DNA of 64,000 nucleotides from an uncultured Roseibium sp. (GCF_947496995.1 NZ_CANMFD010000004.1:62001-126000); one strand, 5' to 3'. Counted from the stretch's first letter, positions 28,264-38,362 are shown. Notes: generated by a model from the letters alone, not told the origin. A program made the numbers and translations.

Positions 28264-28671
28264 TCAGTAGGTCATCATCGGCGGCAGTTCCTTGGCCTGA
28301 TCGACCCACTTGGTCACCTGGCTTTCGCTGGGAACCTGTCGCACGAGTTTCTTGTCCGCGTTCACTTCCTGCATCTTCGCCGCAAGATTGGCCGCGTTCC
28401 GGTTCCTGAGTTCCTTGACCGTGTCGACACCGGCTGCTTCCAGGAGTTCGGAATATTCCTCTCCGACGCCGCTGATGCGCATCAGGTCGGCCATATTGGC
28501 CCACTTCAGAAGGCGCTTGCCCTCAATTCCGGTTTCGTCCTCGAGAGCCTTGCGCCCTTTCGGGTCTTTTGCCCGTTCCAGAAACGCTCCCGTAGTCTTG
28601 ATTCCGACCTTACCCAGCTTTTCAGCATAGGTCGGGCCGATGCCCTCGATTTCGGCAATTGAATAAGACAT
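28264..28671 (-). CDS. DUF4332 helix-hairpin-helix protein
   Basis: A 135-residue protein of two helix-hairpin-helix-like repeats. IAEIEGIGPTYAEKLGKVGI opens the first and LMRISGVGEEYSELLEAAGV the second; both match the DUF4332 family. Such HhH motifs often bind DNA without sequence specificity, but the role of DUF4332 is unknown. The ATG at 28671 (MSYSIAEIEG) is chosen over a GTG at 28677. GGGAG lies upstream. It faces the terminator of the LuxR-type gene. Confidence 0.8.
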   Translation of the reverse strand: MSYSIAEIEGIGPTYAEKLGKVGIKTTGAFLERAKDPKGRKALEDETGIEGKRLLKWANMADLMRISGVGEEYSELLEAAGVDTVKELRNRNAANLAAKMQEVNADKKLVRQVPSESQVTKWVDQAKELPPMMTY

Positions 28672-28716
28672 CCGCACAGAACTCCCTTCCAGACCGGTGA
28701 CCGAACGCTGGGGCAG

Positions 28717-29109
28717 TCAGACGATTTGGCTCAGTCCCGGAATTTGTGAAACCACTTCATCCACAACGTCTTCCCCTGCTTTTTCCTTAGCATAGGAGAT
28801 GAGTTCTTTGACAACACTTTGAACCCCGTTCATGTCGAGTCCGGCATTTGTCAACTCATTTAGCGCCGCCATGGCGCCCATTCCGCCACCCATCATGCTG
28901 CCCAGGCCGCCCAGAAGGCCGCCGCCGGAAGACTGCTGCTCACGCGCGGCAACCAGCTCGGTTGCTCCCGGAAGAGCGTCGAAGATAAGCTGCATCTTGT
29001 CTTCGGGGCCTTCCTTGTTCAGAAAACCGAGGATGATGCCGATGGCGTTCTTGGCGACATCTTCATCGATTCCCGCTGCTGCCATGATCCGGTTGACGAG
29101 TTCTTCCAT
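28717..29109 (-). CDS. Conserved small protein of unknown function (DUF2780-like)
   Basis: A 130-residue, likely soluble helical protein. Two helical ends flank a glycine- and methionine-rich linker (SSGGGLLGGLGSMMGGGMG). That layout recalls DUF2780/DUF937-type small proteins, but assignment is uncertain. It has no signal peptide. GGGAGAACGG precedes the ATG at 29109. It lies upstream of the DUF4332 gene on the same strand (45-bp gap), possibly as one transcript. Confidence 0.6.
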   Translation of the reverse strand: MEELVNRIMAAAGIDEDVAKNAIGIILGFLNKEGPEDKMQLIFDALPGATELVAAREQQSSGGGLLGGLGSMMGGGMGAMAALNELTNAGLDMNGVQSVVKELISYAKEKAGEDVVDEVVSQIPGLSQIV

Positions 29110-29353
29110 ACCGTTCTCCCAATTCAACAAGCTTGCGCTGCATCCGCCCGGCACACCAAGTGCCGGCGCTTCAGGTCCCCGCGCTTTCGTTTATGGACTC
29201 AAAATAAGCTGACCCTCTATACAAGGCCGGACGCAGGTCCGTCGATGGGGCAAAATCACCGCTCCCTGGTATTAAGTCAGGGACGCGCATTTTTTCCCGG
29301 GCTGGGTTAGGCTGCCGCAACGACGACCGGATTCGGAGGGAGACAGCGGAATC

Positions 29354-30913
29354 GTGACGGCAAAAGACAGTATATTTATCGGTGCCAGCACCAGGACCGA
29401 AACCCTGGCCCTCAAGCTCGCGAACCGACATGGTCTCATCGCGGGCGCGACCGGCACCGGCAAGACCGTTTCCCTGCAAATTCTGGCCGAGGGCTTTTCC
29501 AAGGCCGGTGTCCCGGTTTTCTGCGCCGATATCAAGGGCGACCTGTCGGGCCTGGCCGCGGAAGGCGTGTCCAAGGATTTCCTGGAAAAACGGGCCAGGG
29601 AAGTCGGACTGGAGAAAACCTACAGCTACAAGGCCTTTCCGGCCGTCTTCTGGGATCTGTTCGGCGAGCAGGGTCATCCCGTCCGCACCACGGTATCGGA
29701 AATCGGTCCGCTGCTGCTGGCCCGCCTCCTGGAACTCAACGACACCCAGGAAGGCGTGCTCAACATCATGTTCGAGCTGGCCGACGACGAAGGTCTGCTG
29801 CTTCTCGACCTGAAAGACCTGCGCGCCATGCTCGCCCATGTGGCCGAGCGCGCGTCCGAGCTTTCCACCCTTTACGGCAATGTCTCGAAAGCCTCGATCG
29901 GCGCGATCCAGAGAAGGCTTCTGGTGCTTGAGCGCCAGGGCGGCGAAAACTTCTTCGGCGAGCCGGCGCTCGACATCCGCGACCTGATCCGAACCGCGCC
30001 GGACGGCCGGGGCGTGATCAACATTCTGGCCGCCGACAAGCTGATGACCTCGCCGCGGCTTTACGGGGTGTTCCTGCTCTGGCTGCTGTCCGAGCTTTTC
30101 GAGGAACTTCCCGAGATCGGCGATCCGGAAAAACCGAAGCTGGTGTTTTTCTTCGATGAGGCCCACCTTCTGTTCACCGATGCCCCCAAGGCACTGGTCG
30201 AAAAGGTGGAGCAGGTCGTGCGCCTGATCCGTTCCAAGGGGGTCGGCGTCTATTTCGTCACCCAAAACCCGCTCGATGTTCCTGAAACCGTGCTGTCCCA
30301 GCTCGGCAATCGCATTCAGCACGCCCTGCGGGCTTTCACCCCGCGCGACCAGAAGGCCGTTCGGGCTGCCGCGGAAACCTTCCGGCCAAATCCGGACCTC
30401 AACACCGAGCGTGTCATCACCGAGCTGGGTGTCGGTGAAGCTCTGGTTTCCACGCTGGAAGGCAAGGGAATTCCCTCGGTGGTGGAACGCACGCTGATCC
30501 GCCCGCCGTCCTCGCGGCTTGGCCCGATTACAAAGGCCGAGCGGCGCACGCTCATGCAATCCGGCCCGGTCTTCGGCATATACGACCGCACCAAGGACAG
30601 GAAATCCGCCTATGAAATCCTGACCGGCCGTGCGGAAGAAACGCAACGCCAGGAAGAGCGCCGCCGGGAGAAGGAAGAAAATCAGGTCCGCAAGCACGGC
30701 GAACCGCGCCGGAGCCGCTCGGGATTCCAGCTGCCCGACTTCGGCCGCGACGATCGCCCGCGCAGGGACAGCGTCCAACGACGCACGAACCGCCGCAGCC
30801 AGCGCGACAACGTGCTGGAAGCCGGCCTCAAGTCGGCAGCCCGAAGCCTCGGCACCTCGCTCGGCAGAGCTCTGGTCCGCGGTCTTCTCGGGTCCCTGAA
30901 ACGCGGCAACTGA
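29354..30913 (+). CDS. HerA-like ATPase (DUF853 family)
   Basis: A 519-residue P-loop ATPase of the HerA/FtsK class. Walker A is GATGTGKTV near residue 31, followed by [11 protein letters not shown]. Walker B is [12 protein letters not shown] near residue 258, with the [13 protein letters not shown] motif behind it. This is the DUF853 (helicase HerA-like C-terminal) layout. A basic low-complexity region (about 415-490) rich in Arg and Glu follows. The precise substrate is unknown; DNA or protein translocation is expected. The start is a GTG at 29354 behind GGAGGGAGA. Confidence 0.86.
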   Translation: MTAKDSIFIGASTRTETLALKLANRHGLIAGATGTGKTVSLQILAEGFSKAGVPVFCADIKGDLSGLAAEGVSKDFLEKRAREVGLEKTYSYKAFPAVFWDLFGEQGHPVRTTVSEIGPLLLARLLELNDTQEGVLNIMFELADDEGLLLLDLKDLRAMLAHVAERASELSTLYGNVSKASIGAIQRRLLVLERQGGENFFGEPALDIRDLIRTAPDGRGVINILAADKLMTSPRLYGVFLLWLLSELFEELPEIGDPEKPKLVFFFDEAHLLFTDAPKALVEKVEQVVRLIRSKGVGVYFVTQNPLDVPETVLSQLGNRIQHALRAFTPRDQKAVRAAAETFRPNPDLNTERVITELGVGEALVSTLEGKGIPSVVERTLIRPPSSRLGPITKAERRTLMQSGPVFGIYDRTKDRKSAYEILTGRAEETQRQEERRREKEENQVRKHGEPRRSRSGFQLPDFGRDDRPRRDSVQRRTNRRSQRDNVLEAGLKSAARSLGTSLGRALVRGLLGSLKRGN

Positions 30914-30921
30914 GCGACCGC

Positions 30922-31869
30922 ATGGCTGACGACAGGGCAAAGCATCAGGCCGTTGAGCGCAAGGCTCTGGCCTTGGGCAAATGGGCCAACCTTTTCATGG
31001 CCTTCGCCGGCATCGCAACGGCCTGGGCCTCGCGATCCGATGCCATGCTGGTGGACGGGCTGTATTCAGCCGTGAATTTCGCCTCCGCGATTGCAGCAGC
31101 CCGAATTGGCGCGCGTGTCGGCCTGCCGCCGACCCGCACCCGTCCCTGGGGGCACGACTTCGACGAAGTGCTCTACGTGACGTTCCGCAGCCTGATCCTG
31201 ATCGGGGTGCTAGTGTTCGCCGCCTTCGTTGCGGGAACGAAGATCTGGACGTTCTTCTCCGGCGGCAGTGTACCCGAACTGGTTTTTGGTCCGATCGCGC
31301 TCTACGCCGTGGTCATCGTTGCCATCTGCCTGGGCCTGGCCCTGAATTACTACCGCGCCTACCGCCGGACGGGAAAACGCAGCTCGATCCTGAAGATGGA
31401 GTCCCGTGCCGCCGTGATCGACGGCGCGCTGAGCCTCGGCTCGGGAGCCGCGTTGCTGTCCCTGCCTTTTCTGGAAGGGACGGTTCTGGGGCCATACGTT
31501 CCCATCGGCGACGCGGTGATCGTGCTTGTGCTGATCCTGGCCATCATCTGGCAACCCCTGGCCACCTTCCGCACAACCCTTGCCGACCTTGCCGGTATCA
31601 GCGCCCCGAGCGGCACCCATGCCAAGGCCGCGCGGGCGGCACGCGATGTTGCCCGGGAGAAGGGCTACAAGTTTCACCGCGCTGCTGTTCTGCAGGCAGG
31701 ACGCATGCATTGGGTCGTGGTCTATCTCGATCCGGAGCAGCCTGTCCGGGCAGACGAAGTGGATGCATTTCGCGACGCCCTTGCAGCCCGCCTGGAGGAC
31801 CGGATCGGACCGACCCGATTGGAAGTCGTTGTGACCGCATCCGATGGCCTTGCGCACCCCCGATCATAA
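30922..31869 (+). CDS. Cation diffusion facilitator-like transporter with altered metal sites
   Basis: A 315-residue membrane protein with the CDF layout: six helices, then a cytoplasmic ferredoxin-like domain (HRAAVLQAGRMHWVVVYLDP). The usual TM2 motif of the type DGxHSxxD is here DGLYSAVN, with Asn in the last position. The TM5 region reads ESRAAVIDGALS, keeping only the second Asp. The canonical metal-binding quartet is therefore incomplete, as in the atypical CDF branch. Transport of zinc or iron is not safe to assume. It starts eight bases after the DUF853 ATPase and is probably co-transcribed. Confidence 0.78.
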   Translation: MADDRAKHQAVERKALALGKWANLFMAFAGIATAWASRSDAMLVDGLYSAVNFASAIAAARIGARVGLPPTRTRPWGHDFDEVLYVTFRSLILIGVLVFAAFVAGTKIWTFFSGGSVPELVFGPIALYAVVIVAICLGLALNYYRAYRRTGKRSSILKMESRAAVIDGALSLGSGAALLSLPFLEGTVLGPYVPIGDAVIVLVLILAIIWQPLATFRTTLADLAGISAPSGTHAKAARAARDVAREKGYKFHRAAVLQAGRMHWVVVYLDPEQPVRADEVDAFRDALAARLEDRIGPTRLEVVVTASDGLAHPRS

Positions 31870-31963
31870 CGCGGCACTGCAACACGTCAAAAATCCTCAT
31901 GGTAATAAGATCGTTACCCATCCGCGTTAGGCTTTTCGGGCAATCAATCGCAGGTAGGCCGTT

Positions 31964-33901
31964 ATGCGCAACCGGGGCAACGAGACACTCTTTTCAGGCA
32001 GCAACAACTGCCTGAAACCACCGCCTTCAACGATAAGAGCGGTGCTTTTGTGCTGGCTGGCCCTCATCATGCTCGTACCCGGTTTGCCGGGAAGTGCCCG
32101 TGCCCAGGATGCGGCCATGCCGGGTCCCGAGACCAGTCAAGGACCGGAGGCACTTGATCCCGAGCGGGTCGAACAGGCCCGCATGTATCTGCTCGACAAC
32201 CCCATATCTCCTCCGGACACCACGAGCCCCCGCGCGACGCTCGAAAGCTTTGTCTTCGTCATGCGCGAGGCAAGCCAGTTGTGGAACGCCGTGCGGCAGG
32301 ACTATGAAAACAGCAACCGGATTTTCCTGACCGAGGAACAACGCGCGAAACAGGTCATGATCACGGCGCTGCTGGAAAAGGCGGCGCAAACCTTTGACCT
32401 TTCGGAGATACCGGTAACCTCCCGCGAGCGGGCCGGCATCGAGATCGCCCTGCAGCTTCAGGAAATTCTCGACCGTATTCCCGCGCACGACTTTTCCGAG
32501 ATTCCCGGTCATGCCGCAGGCCGCTTCGTGCATTCCGCCGGTACTGCGGAGCTGCCCGACCGGTGGATGCTGCCAAGCACCAGCATCAGCATCTTGCGTC
32601 AGGAGACCGGTGAACAGCGGGGAAATTTCCTGTTCTCGGCAGACTCCGTCCGCAGGATCCCCGACGACTATGCCGTCGTCAGCGTTCTGCCCCTGCGCGC
32701 CGACCGCGGCGAGGACCTGTTTCAGTATTACATCTACACCCCCGGCAATCTCATTGCCCCGCGCTGGTATGAATTCATCCAGGCCGGTCCGGACTGGCTT
32801 CACGGACATTTCGCCGACCAGGCCTACTGGCAGTGGCTGGCGCTCTTCGTCCTGCTCGCAGCCTATGCGGCCTGCGTGGGATATTTCGTCCGCTGGCGCA
32901 GGTGGCGGGCTGTTTCCGTCGACGAGCGCACCCGGGTCGGTCATTCGATTCTCAACCCCCTTCTCGTAATTCTGAGCGCCGCTTTTTTCCGCTATCTGTG
33001 TGAAGAGCATATCAACATCACCGGCGCAGTCCTGGTCGCAATCACGACCATCACGACAGCGGTGATCTGGTCCGCAACCGCTTGGCTGGTCTATCATCTG
33101 CTGCAACTGATCTATCTGTGGTTCGTGCGTGGACCGGGCACAGCACGGCAAGGCCTCGACGCCAGCCTGCTGCGCACCGGTTTCCGGGTGTTTTCCCTGG
33201 CGATCGCCCTGATCGTTCTCGGCTACGGAGCCACCCAGATCGGCATTCCGATCTACGGCGTCATCGCCGGTCTTGGGGTCGGCGGTCTGGCCATCGCGCT
33301 CGCGGCCCAGCCGACGATTGAAAACCTGATCGGAGGCGTCATCCTCTATGCCGACCGGATGGTCCGTGTCGGCGAGTTCTGCCAGTTTGACGAACTGGCC
33401 GGCACCATAGAATCCATCGGTATCAGATCGACGCGCATCCGCGCCCTCGACCGGACGGTCATCACCATCGCCAATGCGGATCTCGCAAAACGCAAGATCA
33501 TCAACTTCAGTGAGCGTGACCAGTTTCATTTCCGGCATGTATTCGCGCTTCGATATGAGACGGAACCGGAGAACCTGAAAAGAATTCTTGCCGCGATCCG
33601 CGACTATCTGACCGCTCACGAGAGGGTTCTTGCCGAAACGACGCGTGTCCGGATGATCGGCTTCAACGACTATGCCGTCCCTGTCGAGGCCTATGCCTAT
33701 GTGCTGGCTCCCGACTATCCCGGGTTTCTCGAAATTCAGGAACAGATGCTCTTTGAGATCCGCGCCATCATCGAGACCAACGGTTCGGGCTTTGCCTATC
33801 CTTCCTCCACCGTCTACCTGTCCAGAGGCAGCGAACCGGCTGCCGAAGACCCGACCCCAAAGACGGGTCAGCAGCCCGGCAAGGACCGGCAGGTCGCCTG
33901 A
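31964..33901 (+). CDS. MscS-family mechanosensitive channel
   Basis: A 645-residue inner-membrane channel that opens under membrane tension to release solutes during osmotic downshock. A signal-like segment (to SARAQ) and a large periplasmic region (about 50-270) come before several membrane helices. The pore helix reads GVIAGLGVGGLAIALAAQPT, the glycine/alanine packing of MscS TM3, followed by the beta-domain start NLIGGVILYADRMVRVGEFC. The long periplasmic region marks the larger MscK/YnaI-type class. An inverted repeat near 31900 lies upstream. The ATG at 31964 is accepted. Confidence 0.9.
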   Translation: MRNRGNETLFSGSNNCLKPPPSTIRAVLLCWLALIMLVPGLPGSARAQDAAMPGPETSQGPEALDPERVEQARMYLLDNPISPPDTTSPRATLESFVFVMREASQLWNAVRQDYENSNRIFLTEEQRAKQVMITALLEKAAQTFDLSEIPVTSRERAGIEIALQLQEILDRIPAHDFSEIPGHAAGRFVHSAGTAELPDRWMLPSTSISILRQETGEQRGNFLFSADSVRRIPDDYAVVSVLPLRADRGEDLFQYYIYTPGNLIAPRWYEFIQAGPDWLHGHFADQAYWQWLALFVLLAAYAACVGYFVRWRRWRAVSVDERTRVGHSILNPLLVILSAAFFRYLCEEHINITGAVLVAITTITTAVIWSATAWLVYHLLQLIYLWFVRGPGTARQGLDASLLRTGFRVFSLAIALIVLGYGATQIGIPIYGVIAGLGVGGLAIALAAQPTIENLIGGVILYADRMVRVGEFCQFDELAGTIESIGIRSTRIRALDRTVITIANADLAKRKIINFSERDQFHFRHVFALRYETEPENLKRILAAIRDYLTAHERVLAETTRVRMIGFNDYAVPVEAYAYVLAPDYPGFLEIQEQMLFEIRAIIETNGSGFAYPSSTVYLSRGSEPAAEDPTPKTGQQPGKDRQVA

Positions 33902-34051
33902 GGGCGAGACGGTCGCAAGCAGCAAAAGCAAACAGAAAAGAACGCAATATCCATTTGCGCTCAAAGCTCTGTTGTGGCCTTTTAGGGACCTTCCGAAAGA
34001 GGCCGTTTTCGTTCGGCCCGCTCGAATCCGTCAAAATTTCAAGGATCCGTC

Positions 34052-35440
34052 ATGAGTTCCATCGATAAGGTCTTGTCGCATATCGACGCCAATCTCGAAT
34101 CCAGCCTCGATCGTCTGTTTCATCTTCTTAAAATCAAGAGCATTTCCACAGACCCGGCCTTTGCCGAGCCCTGCCGCGAAGCCGCCACCTGGCTTGCCGG
34201 CGAATTGAACTCCATCGGAATTGCAGCATCGGTCCGCAGCACCAGCGGTCACCCGATGGTTGTCGGCCACCGCCAGTCCGGCAAACAGGGACCGCATGTG
34301 CTGTTTTACGGCCATTATGACGTTCAGCCGGTCGATCCGCTCGACCTGTGGGACAGAGACCCTTTCGATCCTGCCATCGTCACACGTGAGGACGGTACCA
34401 AGGTGATCGTCGCCCGAGGCGCATCCGACGACAAGGGTCAGCTCATGACCTTCGTGGAAGCCGCCCGCGCCTTCATCGCCGAAACCGGCGATCTGCCCGT
34501 CGACGTCACCATCCTGTTCGAGGGCGAGGAGGAATCCGGCTCGCCGTCGCTTCACCCCTTCCTCAAGGCCAACAAGGACGAACTGTCCTGCGACCTGGCA
34601 CTCGTCTGCGACACCGGCATGTGGGACCCTACGACTCCTGCGATCTCCGTCATGCTGCGCGGCATGGTCGGCGACGAGATCATCGTCAAGGCGGCCAGCC
34701 GCGACCTGCATTCGGGCATGTATGGCGGCTCTGCGCAGAACCCGAACCACATCGTGGCGGACATCATCGCGGGCCTGCATGATGAAAACGGCCGGGTGAC
34801 GCTGCCCGGGTTCTACGACGGCGTCATCGAAGTGCCGGACAAGGTCAAGCAGATGTGGGAGAAACTCGGTTTTACCGCCGAGAGCTTCCTCGGCGAGGTG
34901 GGACTGAAATATCCCCGCGGCGAAAAGGACCGCACGGCGCTGGAGCATATCTGGACCCGCCCGACCGCGGAAGTGAACGGCATGTGGGGCGGCTATCAGG
35001 GCGCGGGATCCAAGACCGTCATTCCGGCCGAAGCCCATGCCAAGTTCACGTTCCGGCTGGTCGGCGATCAGGACCCGACAAAGGTGCAGGAGAGCTTCCG
35101 CGCCTATGTCCGCTCGAAAATACCTGCCGATTGCACCGTGGACTTCATCGCCAAGGAAGGCAGCCCCGCCCTGCGCCTCGACTTTGCAATGCCGGCGCTG
35201 GAAAAAGGCAAAAAGGCGCTCAAGGATGAATGGGGCAAGGAGGCAGCCCTTACCGGCATGGGTGGTTCCATCCCGATCGTCGGCGACTTCAAGCGCATGC
35301 TGGGTATGGATTCCCTTCTCATCGGCTTCGCCCAGGATGACGACCAGATCCATTCCCCGAACGAAAAATACAATCTGACCAGTTTCCACAAGGGCATCCG
35401 GTCCTGGGCCCGCGTGCTGAACGAACTGGCGGACGAGTGA
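34052..35440 (+). CDS. M20-family metallopeptidase (dipeptidase)
   Basis: A 462-residue di-zinc peptidase of the M20/M25/M40 family. The first zinc ligand and catalytic Asp are in LFYGHYDVQPVDP, the bridging Asp in GASDDKGQ, and the catalytic Glu pair in FEGEEESGSPSL. The dimerisation domain begins near RDLHSGMYGG. This is typical of the broad dipeptidase subgroup acting on L-dipeptides. No signal peptide is present. AAGGA precedes the ATG at 34052. Confidence 0.92.
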   Translation: MSSIDKVLSHIDANLESSLDRLFHLLKIKSISTDPAFAEPCREAATWLAGELNSIGIAASVRSTSGHPMVVGHRQSGKQGPHVLFYGHYDVQPVDPLDLWDRDPFDPAIVTREDGTKVIVARGASDDKGQLMTFVEAARAFIAETGDLPVDVTILFEGEEESGSPSLHPFLKANKDELSCDLALVCDTGMWDPTTPAISVMLRGMVGDEIIVKAASRDLHSGMYGGSAQNPNHIVADIIAGLHDENGRVTLPGFYDGVIEVPDKVKQMWEKLGFTAESFLGEVGLKYPRGEKDRTALEHIWTRPTAEVNGMWGGYQGAGSKTVIPAEAHAKFTFRLVGDQDPTKVQESFRAYVRSKIPADCTVDFIAKEGSPALRLDFAMPALEKGKKALKDEWGKEAALTGMGGSIPIVGDFKRMLGMDSLLIGFAQDDDQIHSPNEKYNLTSFHKGIRSWARVLNELADE

Positions 35441-35536
35441 ATTGAGAGGACCTATCCCGCTTTCGCAGACGTCGGGTGAAAGCTGCGGGTCGCGGCAGGC
35501 GCCACAAATCTCCACCCGTCCCACAGGAGTGCACTC

Positions 35537-36118
35537 ATGAAATCCCTTTGCATCTTTTGCGGCTCCAGCCACGGCGCCATTGAAGAGTATGGCCAGGCGG
35601 CGGCGGCAACCGGCCGTGTCATCGCCGAGCAGGGCTACCGGCTTGTCTACGGCGGCGCCAAGGTCGGACTGATGGGAACCGTTGCGGACGCAGCCCTTGC
35701 GGCCGGCGGCGAAGTGATCGGCGTTCTGCCGGAATCCCTTCAGGAAAAGGAGATCGGGCATCAGGGCCTGAGCGAACTCCATCTTGTCGGCTCGATGCAC
35801 GAGCGCAAGGCTCTGATGGCCGACCTCTCCGACGGGTTCATCGCCCTGCCCGGCGGTGTCGGCACGCTGGAGGAAATTTTCGAGGTCTGGACCTGGGGCC
35901 AGCTCGGCTATCATCAAAAGCCCTGCGGCTTCCTGAATGTCGAAGGCTATTACGACCACCTGATCGCCTTCCTCGATCACCAGACCCAGGAGGGCTTCAC
36001 CAAGAAGGTGATGCGCGACATGGCGATGTTCGCCGGCACGCCGGAAAACCTGATCGACCAGTTCACATCCTATACCCCGCCCTCTTCTCCCAAGTGGATC
36101 GACCGGGAGGAAACCTGA
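35537..36118 (+). CDS. LOG-family protein (putative nucleoside-5'-monophosphate phosphoribohydrolase)
   Basis: A 193-residue Rossmann-like protein with the TIGR00730 signature: the N-terminal CIFCGSSHG, the [18 protein letters not shown] segment, and PGGVGTLEE. In plants and many bacteria LOG proteins release free bases from cytokinin ribotides, and the bacterial protein may hydrolyse AMP-like nucleotides. The old name lysine decarboxylase-like is misleading. AGGAG precedes the ATG at 35537. It runs in the same direction as the M20 gene (96-bp gap). Confidence 0.92.
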   Translation: MKSLCIFCGSSHGAIEEYGQAAAATGRVIAEQGYRLVYGGAKVGLMGTVADAALAAGGEVIGVLPESLQEKEIGHQGLSELHLVGSMHERKALMADLSDGFIALPGGVGTLEEIFEVWTWGQLGYHQKPCGFLNVEGYYDHLIAFLDHQTQEGFTKKVMRDMAMFAGTPENLIDQFTSYTPPSSPKWIDREET

Positions 36119-36270
36119 GGGTTTGCGGGCGCAACGCCCCGGGTGACGGGTGGATCCGGGTCGATTGTCCACAGGGCAAGCTGCCCCTTTGCAAACAACA
36201 CGTTAATTGGTAAGTCCGGTGTCCAGTCCGCGTTCCGACACGCGGCCGAAACTCCTTCCGAGATATTTTT

Positions 36271-36861
36271 ATGCGTAAAAGAGCTGCCGGTTTTGCATGT
36301 CTACTTGCTCTCACAGGGGCCGCGTGTTCTCCCACCGGCGATTATGACGGCACATCGGGCCGCCTGGTCAGGACCTCCGATCTGACGCTGGTACAGATCA
36401 CCGAGGACAGTATCGGCGGGATCACCAGCGAGACCACCTACGGCTCGAAGGCAATCGAAGCCGCCCTGCCCGGCTTCACCACCGAAGGCATTCAGACCGC
36501 CGAGGAAGACAGGACGGAATGGGCACTGGCCGCCTTCAACAGCGACGGCTTTCAGGTCCTTCAGATTTTCAAGGGCAATGACGGCAAGGTCCGCACGGTG
36601 CATGGTGTGACCCATCATCTTCAGGGTCCGAACGGCGAACGCATCGGCATGACCTTCGGAGAAGTCGGCTCGGCGCGGGTCGACTGCCGTGTCGGCAACA
36701 ACCTTTGGCGCGGCATGGCGATCTGCAAGTCGCAGGGTCATCCGAATGTCGAGCTGGTCTACGCAATCCCCGGATACCAGGGCCCATTCGACCAGTTACC
36801 GGCATCAAACGACCTGTTCGATGCCGAACTTCAGCGCATTCTCTGGACGCCGAAGAGCTAG
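36271..36861 (+). CDS. DUF1131 (YfeY-like) lipoprotein
   Basis: A 196-residue lipoprotein. The lipobox LTGAAC puts the acylated cysteine near residue 19. The body has the DUF1131 pattern: ITEDSIGGITSETTY, then a repeated amphipathic block, then GVTHHLQGPNGERIGMTFGE. In enterobacteria YfeY belongs to the sigma-E envelope-stress regulon; that role is not shown here. The stop codon TAG lies inside the CTAG bordering a MITE-like element, so the insertion sits exactly at the gene end and preserves the stop. Confidence 0.8.
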   Translation: MRKRAAGFACLLALTGAACSPTGDYDGTSGRLVRTSDLTLVQITEDSIGGITSETTYGSKAIEAALPGFTTEGIQTAEEDRTEWALAAFNSDGFQVLQIFKGNDGKVRTVHGVTHHLQGPNGERIGMTFGEVGSARVDCRVGNNLWRGMAICKSQGHPNVELVYAIPGYQGPFDQLPASNDLFDAELQRILWTPKS

Positions 36862-37127
36862 GGCGTAAACTCATAAATGAAGATGAAATGGTTTGAGGCG
36901 AATTGGTCTTCATCAAGGAGCAAAAGCGCAGGAAATGTGGTTCATTTTCAAGCCTTTTGCGACGCAGAGGAGGACCAATTCGGTCAAATCCGAAGGACAT
37001 GAAAATGGCTTCACCCCGTGTCGTCAGCGTGCTTGACCGGGCAGTAAGCCCGCTCATCGCGCGCTTCCTAACGGGGTTTCGCCATTTCCCATGCCATTTC
37101 GTCTTCATTTATGAGTTTACGCCCTAG
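36858..37127. mobile_element. MITE-like element with 34-bp terminal inverted repeats
   Basis: The ends at 36858-36891 and 37094-37127 are inverted copies with one mismatch in 34 bases, reading CTAGGGCGTAAACTCATAAA inward. The outer CTAG is self-complementary and could be a target duplication. The 270-bp interior has no transposase gene; it contains a second inverted pair, GAATTGGTC and GACCAATTC. A MITE mobilised by an IS5-type transposase is likely, as that family often targets YTAR. It lies between two convergent genes. Confidence 0.75.
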
Positions 37128-37147
37128 GCTACCAACCCTGGTTCGGA

Positions 37148-38185
37148 CTAGACATGCGGCTCCGAGCGCACCGTCACGTCGCCGACCGGTCGCCAGATGT
37201 TGCGCTGCTTAAGAGTCTTTTCGGCAAAATCGGCCAGCGACATCAGCATCGACATCTCCCGATCCTTCAGGAAGGGTAGCGACTTGATGTCGAGCCCGGT
37301 CCAGGGCAGGAACGGATTGCGCCGCATGTGCCAGTGGATTTCCGAGCGGACGGTCGGCTTATCCGACGGCGTGCGGCCATGAAAGGCGAAGGTGTCGGCA
37401 ACGATAAGCGTGTTCTCCGGCACCGCCATCCTGACCGGCTGCGGCAGGCCCAGCGCTGACAGCTCATCGGCCCTGATCCGGAACGAACCGCTGGCGTGAT
37501 GGGAGCGCGGGTCCTTGGCGGCTGACAGGGAACACTGGTATTCCCATTCCAGCCGTTCCGGCGTCAGCTTGTGCGATCCCGGCACGAAGAAGAACGGCCC
37601 GTCCTCCTCGCCCACATCCTGCAGGAACAGCCAGGCCTTGGAAGTCGCGTGGAAGGTGTCCGCATGGGCGTCCGACTGCGGATCCTTCTTCTTGACCTTC
37701 AGCGGCTCGACCAGCACGGTCTGCAGGAAGTTGAGTGGCTGTCCGCCGTGGGAAGCCGCGTAACGGATCATGGCAAGTGCGCGCGGATCGTGCACGGCCG
37801 CTGCCAGGGCGGCATTCCTTTTCAGGACTTCCGGCGGCAGCAGTGTCATGCGGGTCACCGCCTGCCCCTGGCGCATTTCCCGGGTCTCGAAAGGCTGGCT
37901 GAAAGCCTCTTCCTTCAACTGCCTGAAAACCTCGTCCGGCAGGAAGTCCTTGACCAGGAAATAGCCATTCTCGTCGAAAAACGCGCGGTGTTCGGGATCG
38001 ACACTATCCGCCAGACGCGCACGCCGCTGCGATGCCAGTTTCGCCGCAATCGTCACCCGCTTCCGGTGCAGGCCCCAGGTGTTCAGCCGTTCGCTGCCGA
38101 GAATGGGATTCTTGCGCGGGGACTTGTCCGTCCCGGCAAGACCAATGAGCCAGAGAGGGGCTTTCAGATAGGATAAGGGCGTCAT
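37148..38185 (-). CDS. Phytanoyl-CoA dioxygenase family protein
   Basis: A 345-residue Fe(II)/2-oxoglutarate-dependent oxygenase of the PhyH fold. The region opens with FFDENGYFLVKDFLPDEVF, typical of the family. The HxD iron pair is in DAHADTFHAT, the third ligand is probably in the later H region around DTFAFHGRTP, and FVPGSHKL is the usual strand. The substrate is unknown. A 2-oxoglutarate-binding arginine is plausible near FHGRTP. It lies next to the MITE-like element and is convergent with the DUF1131 gene. Confidence 0.83.
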   Translation of the reverse strand: MTPLSYLKAPLWLIGLAGTDKSPRKNPILGSERLNTWGLHRKRVTIAAKLASQRRARLADSVDPEHRAFFDENGYFLVKDFLPDEVFRQLKEEAFSQPFETREMRQGQAVTRMTLLPPEVLKRNAALAAAVHDPRALAMIRYAASHGGQPLNFLQTVLVEPLKVKKKDPQSDAHADTFHATSKAWLFLQDVGEEDGPFFFVPGSHKLTPERLEWEYQCSLSAAKDPRSHHASGSFRIRADELSALGLPQPVRMAVPENTLIVADTFAFHGRTPSDKPTVRSEIHWHMRRNPFLPWTGLDIKSLPFLKDREMSMLMSLADFAEKTLKQRNIWRPVGDVTVRSEPHV

Positions 38186-38362
38186 GCTGTACCGGTAGAT
38201 GCAGGAAAAATCATCAGCCCGTATCTATCAGATTTGCCCCGATTTTCACAATGGAGATAACCTCCCGAGGACAGCTCCCCTGTCCGGCCGGACGGACGAG
38301 TCTCCATGTTCACCCTTTTGCGACCGTGACCTTTGTCGATTCCTGCGGTAAAGCCTTGATGC

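Noticed and set aside
29171..30940. 589-codon minus-strand frame
   Set aside because: It is antisense to the DUF853 ATPase and has no recognisable domain.
32027..36172. Two very long minus-strand frames (645 and 713 codons)
   Set aside because: They lie antisense to mscS and to the M20/LOG genes, whose translations carry clear motifs.
36903..37127. Short open frame inside the MITE-like element
   Set aside because: The frame runs into the terminal repeat and has no ribosome site or homology.
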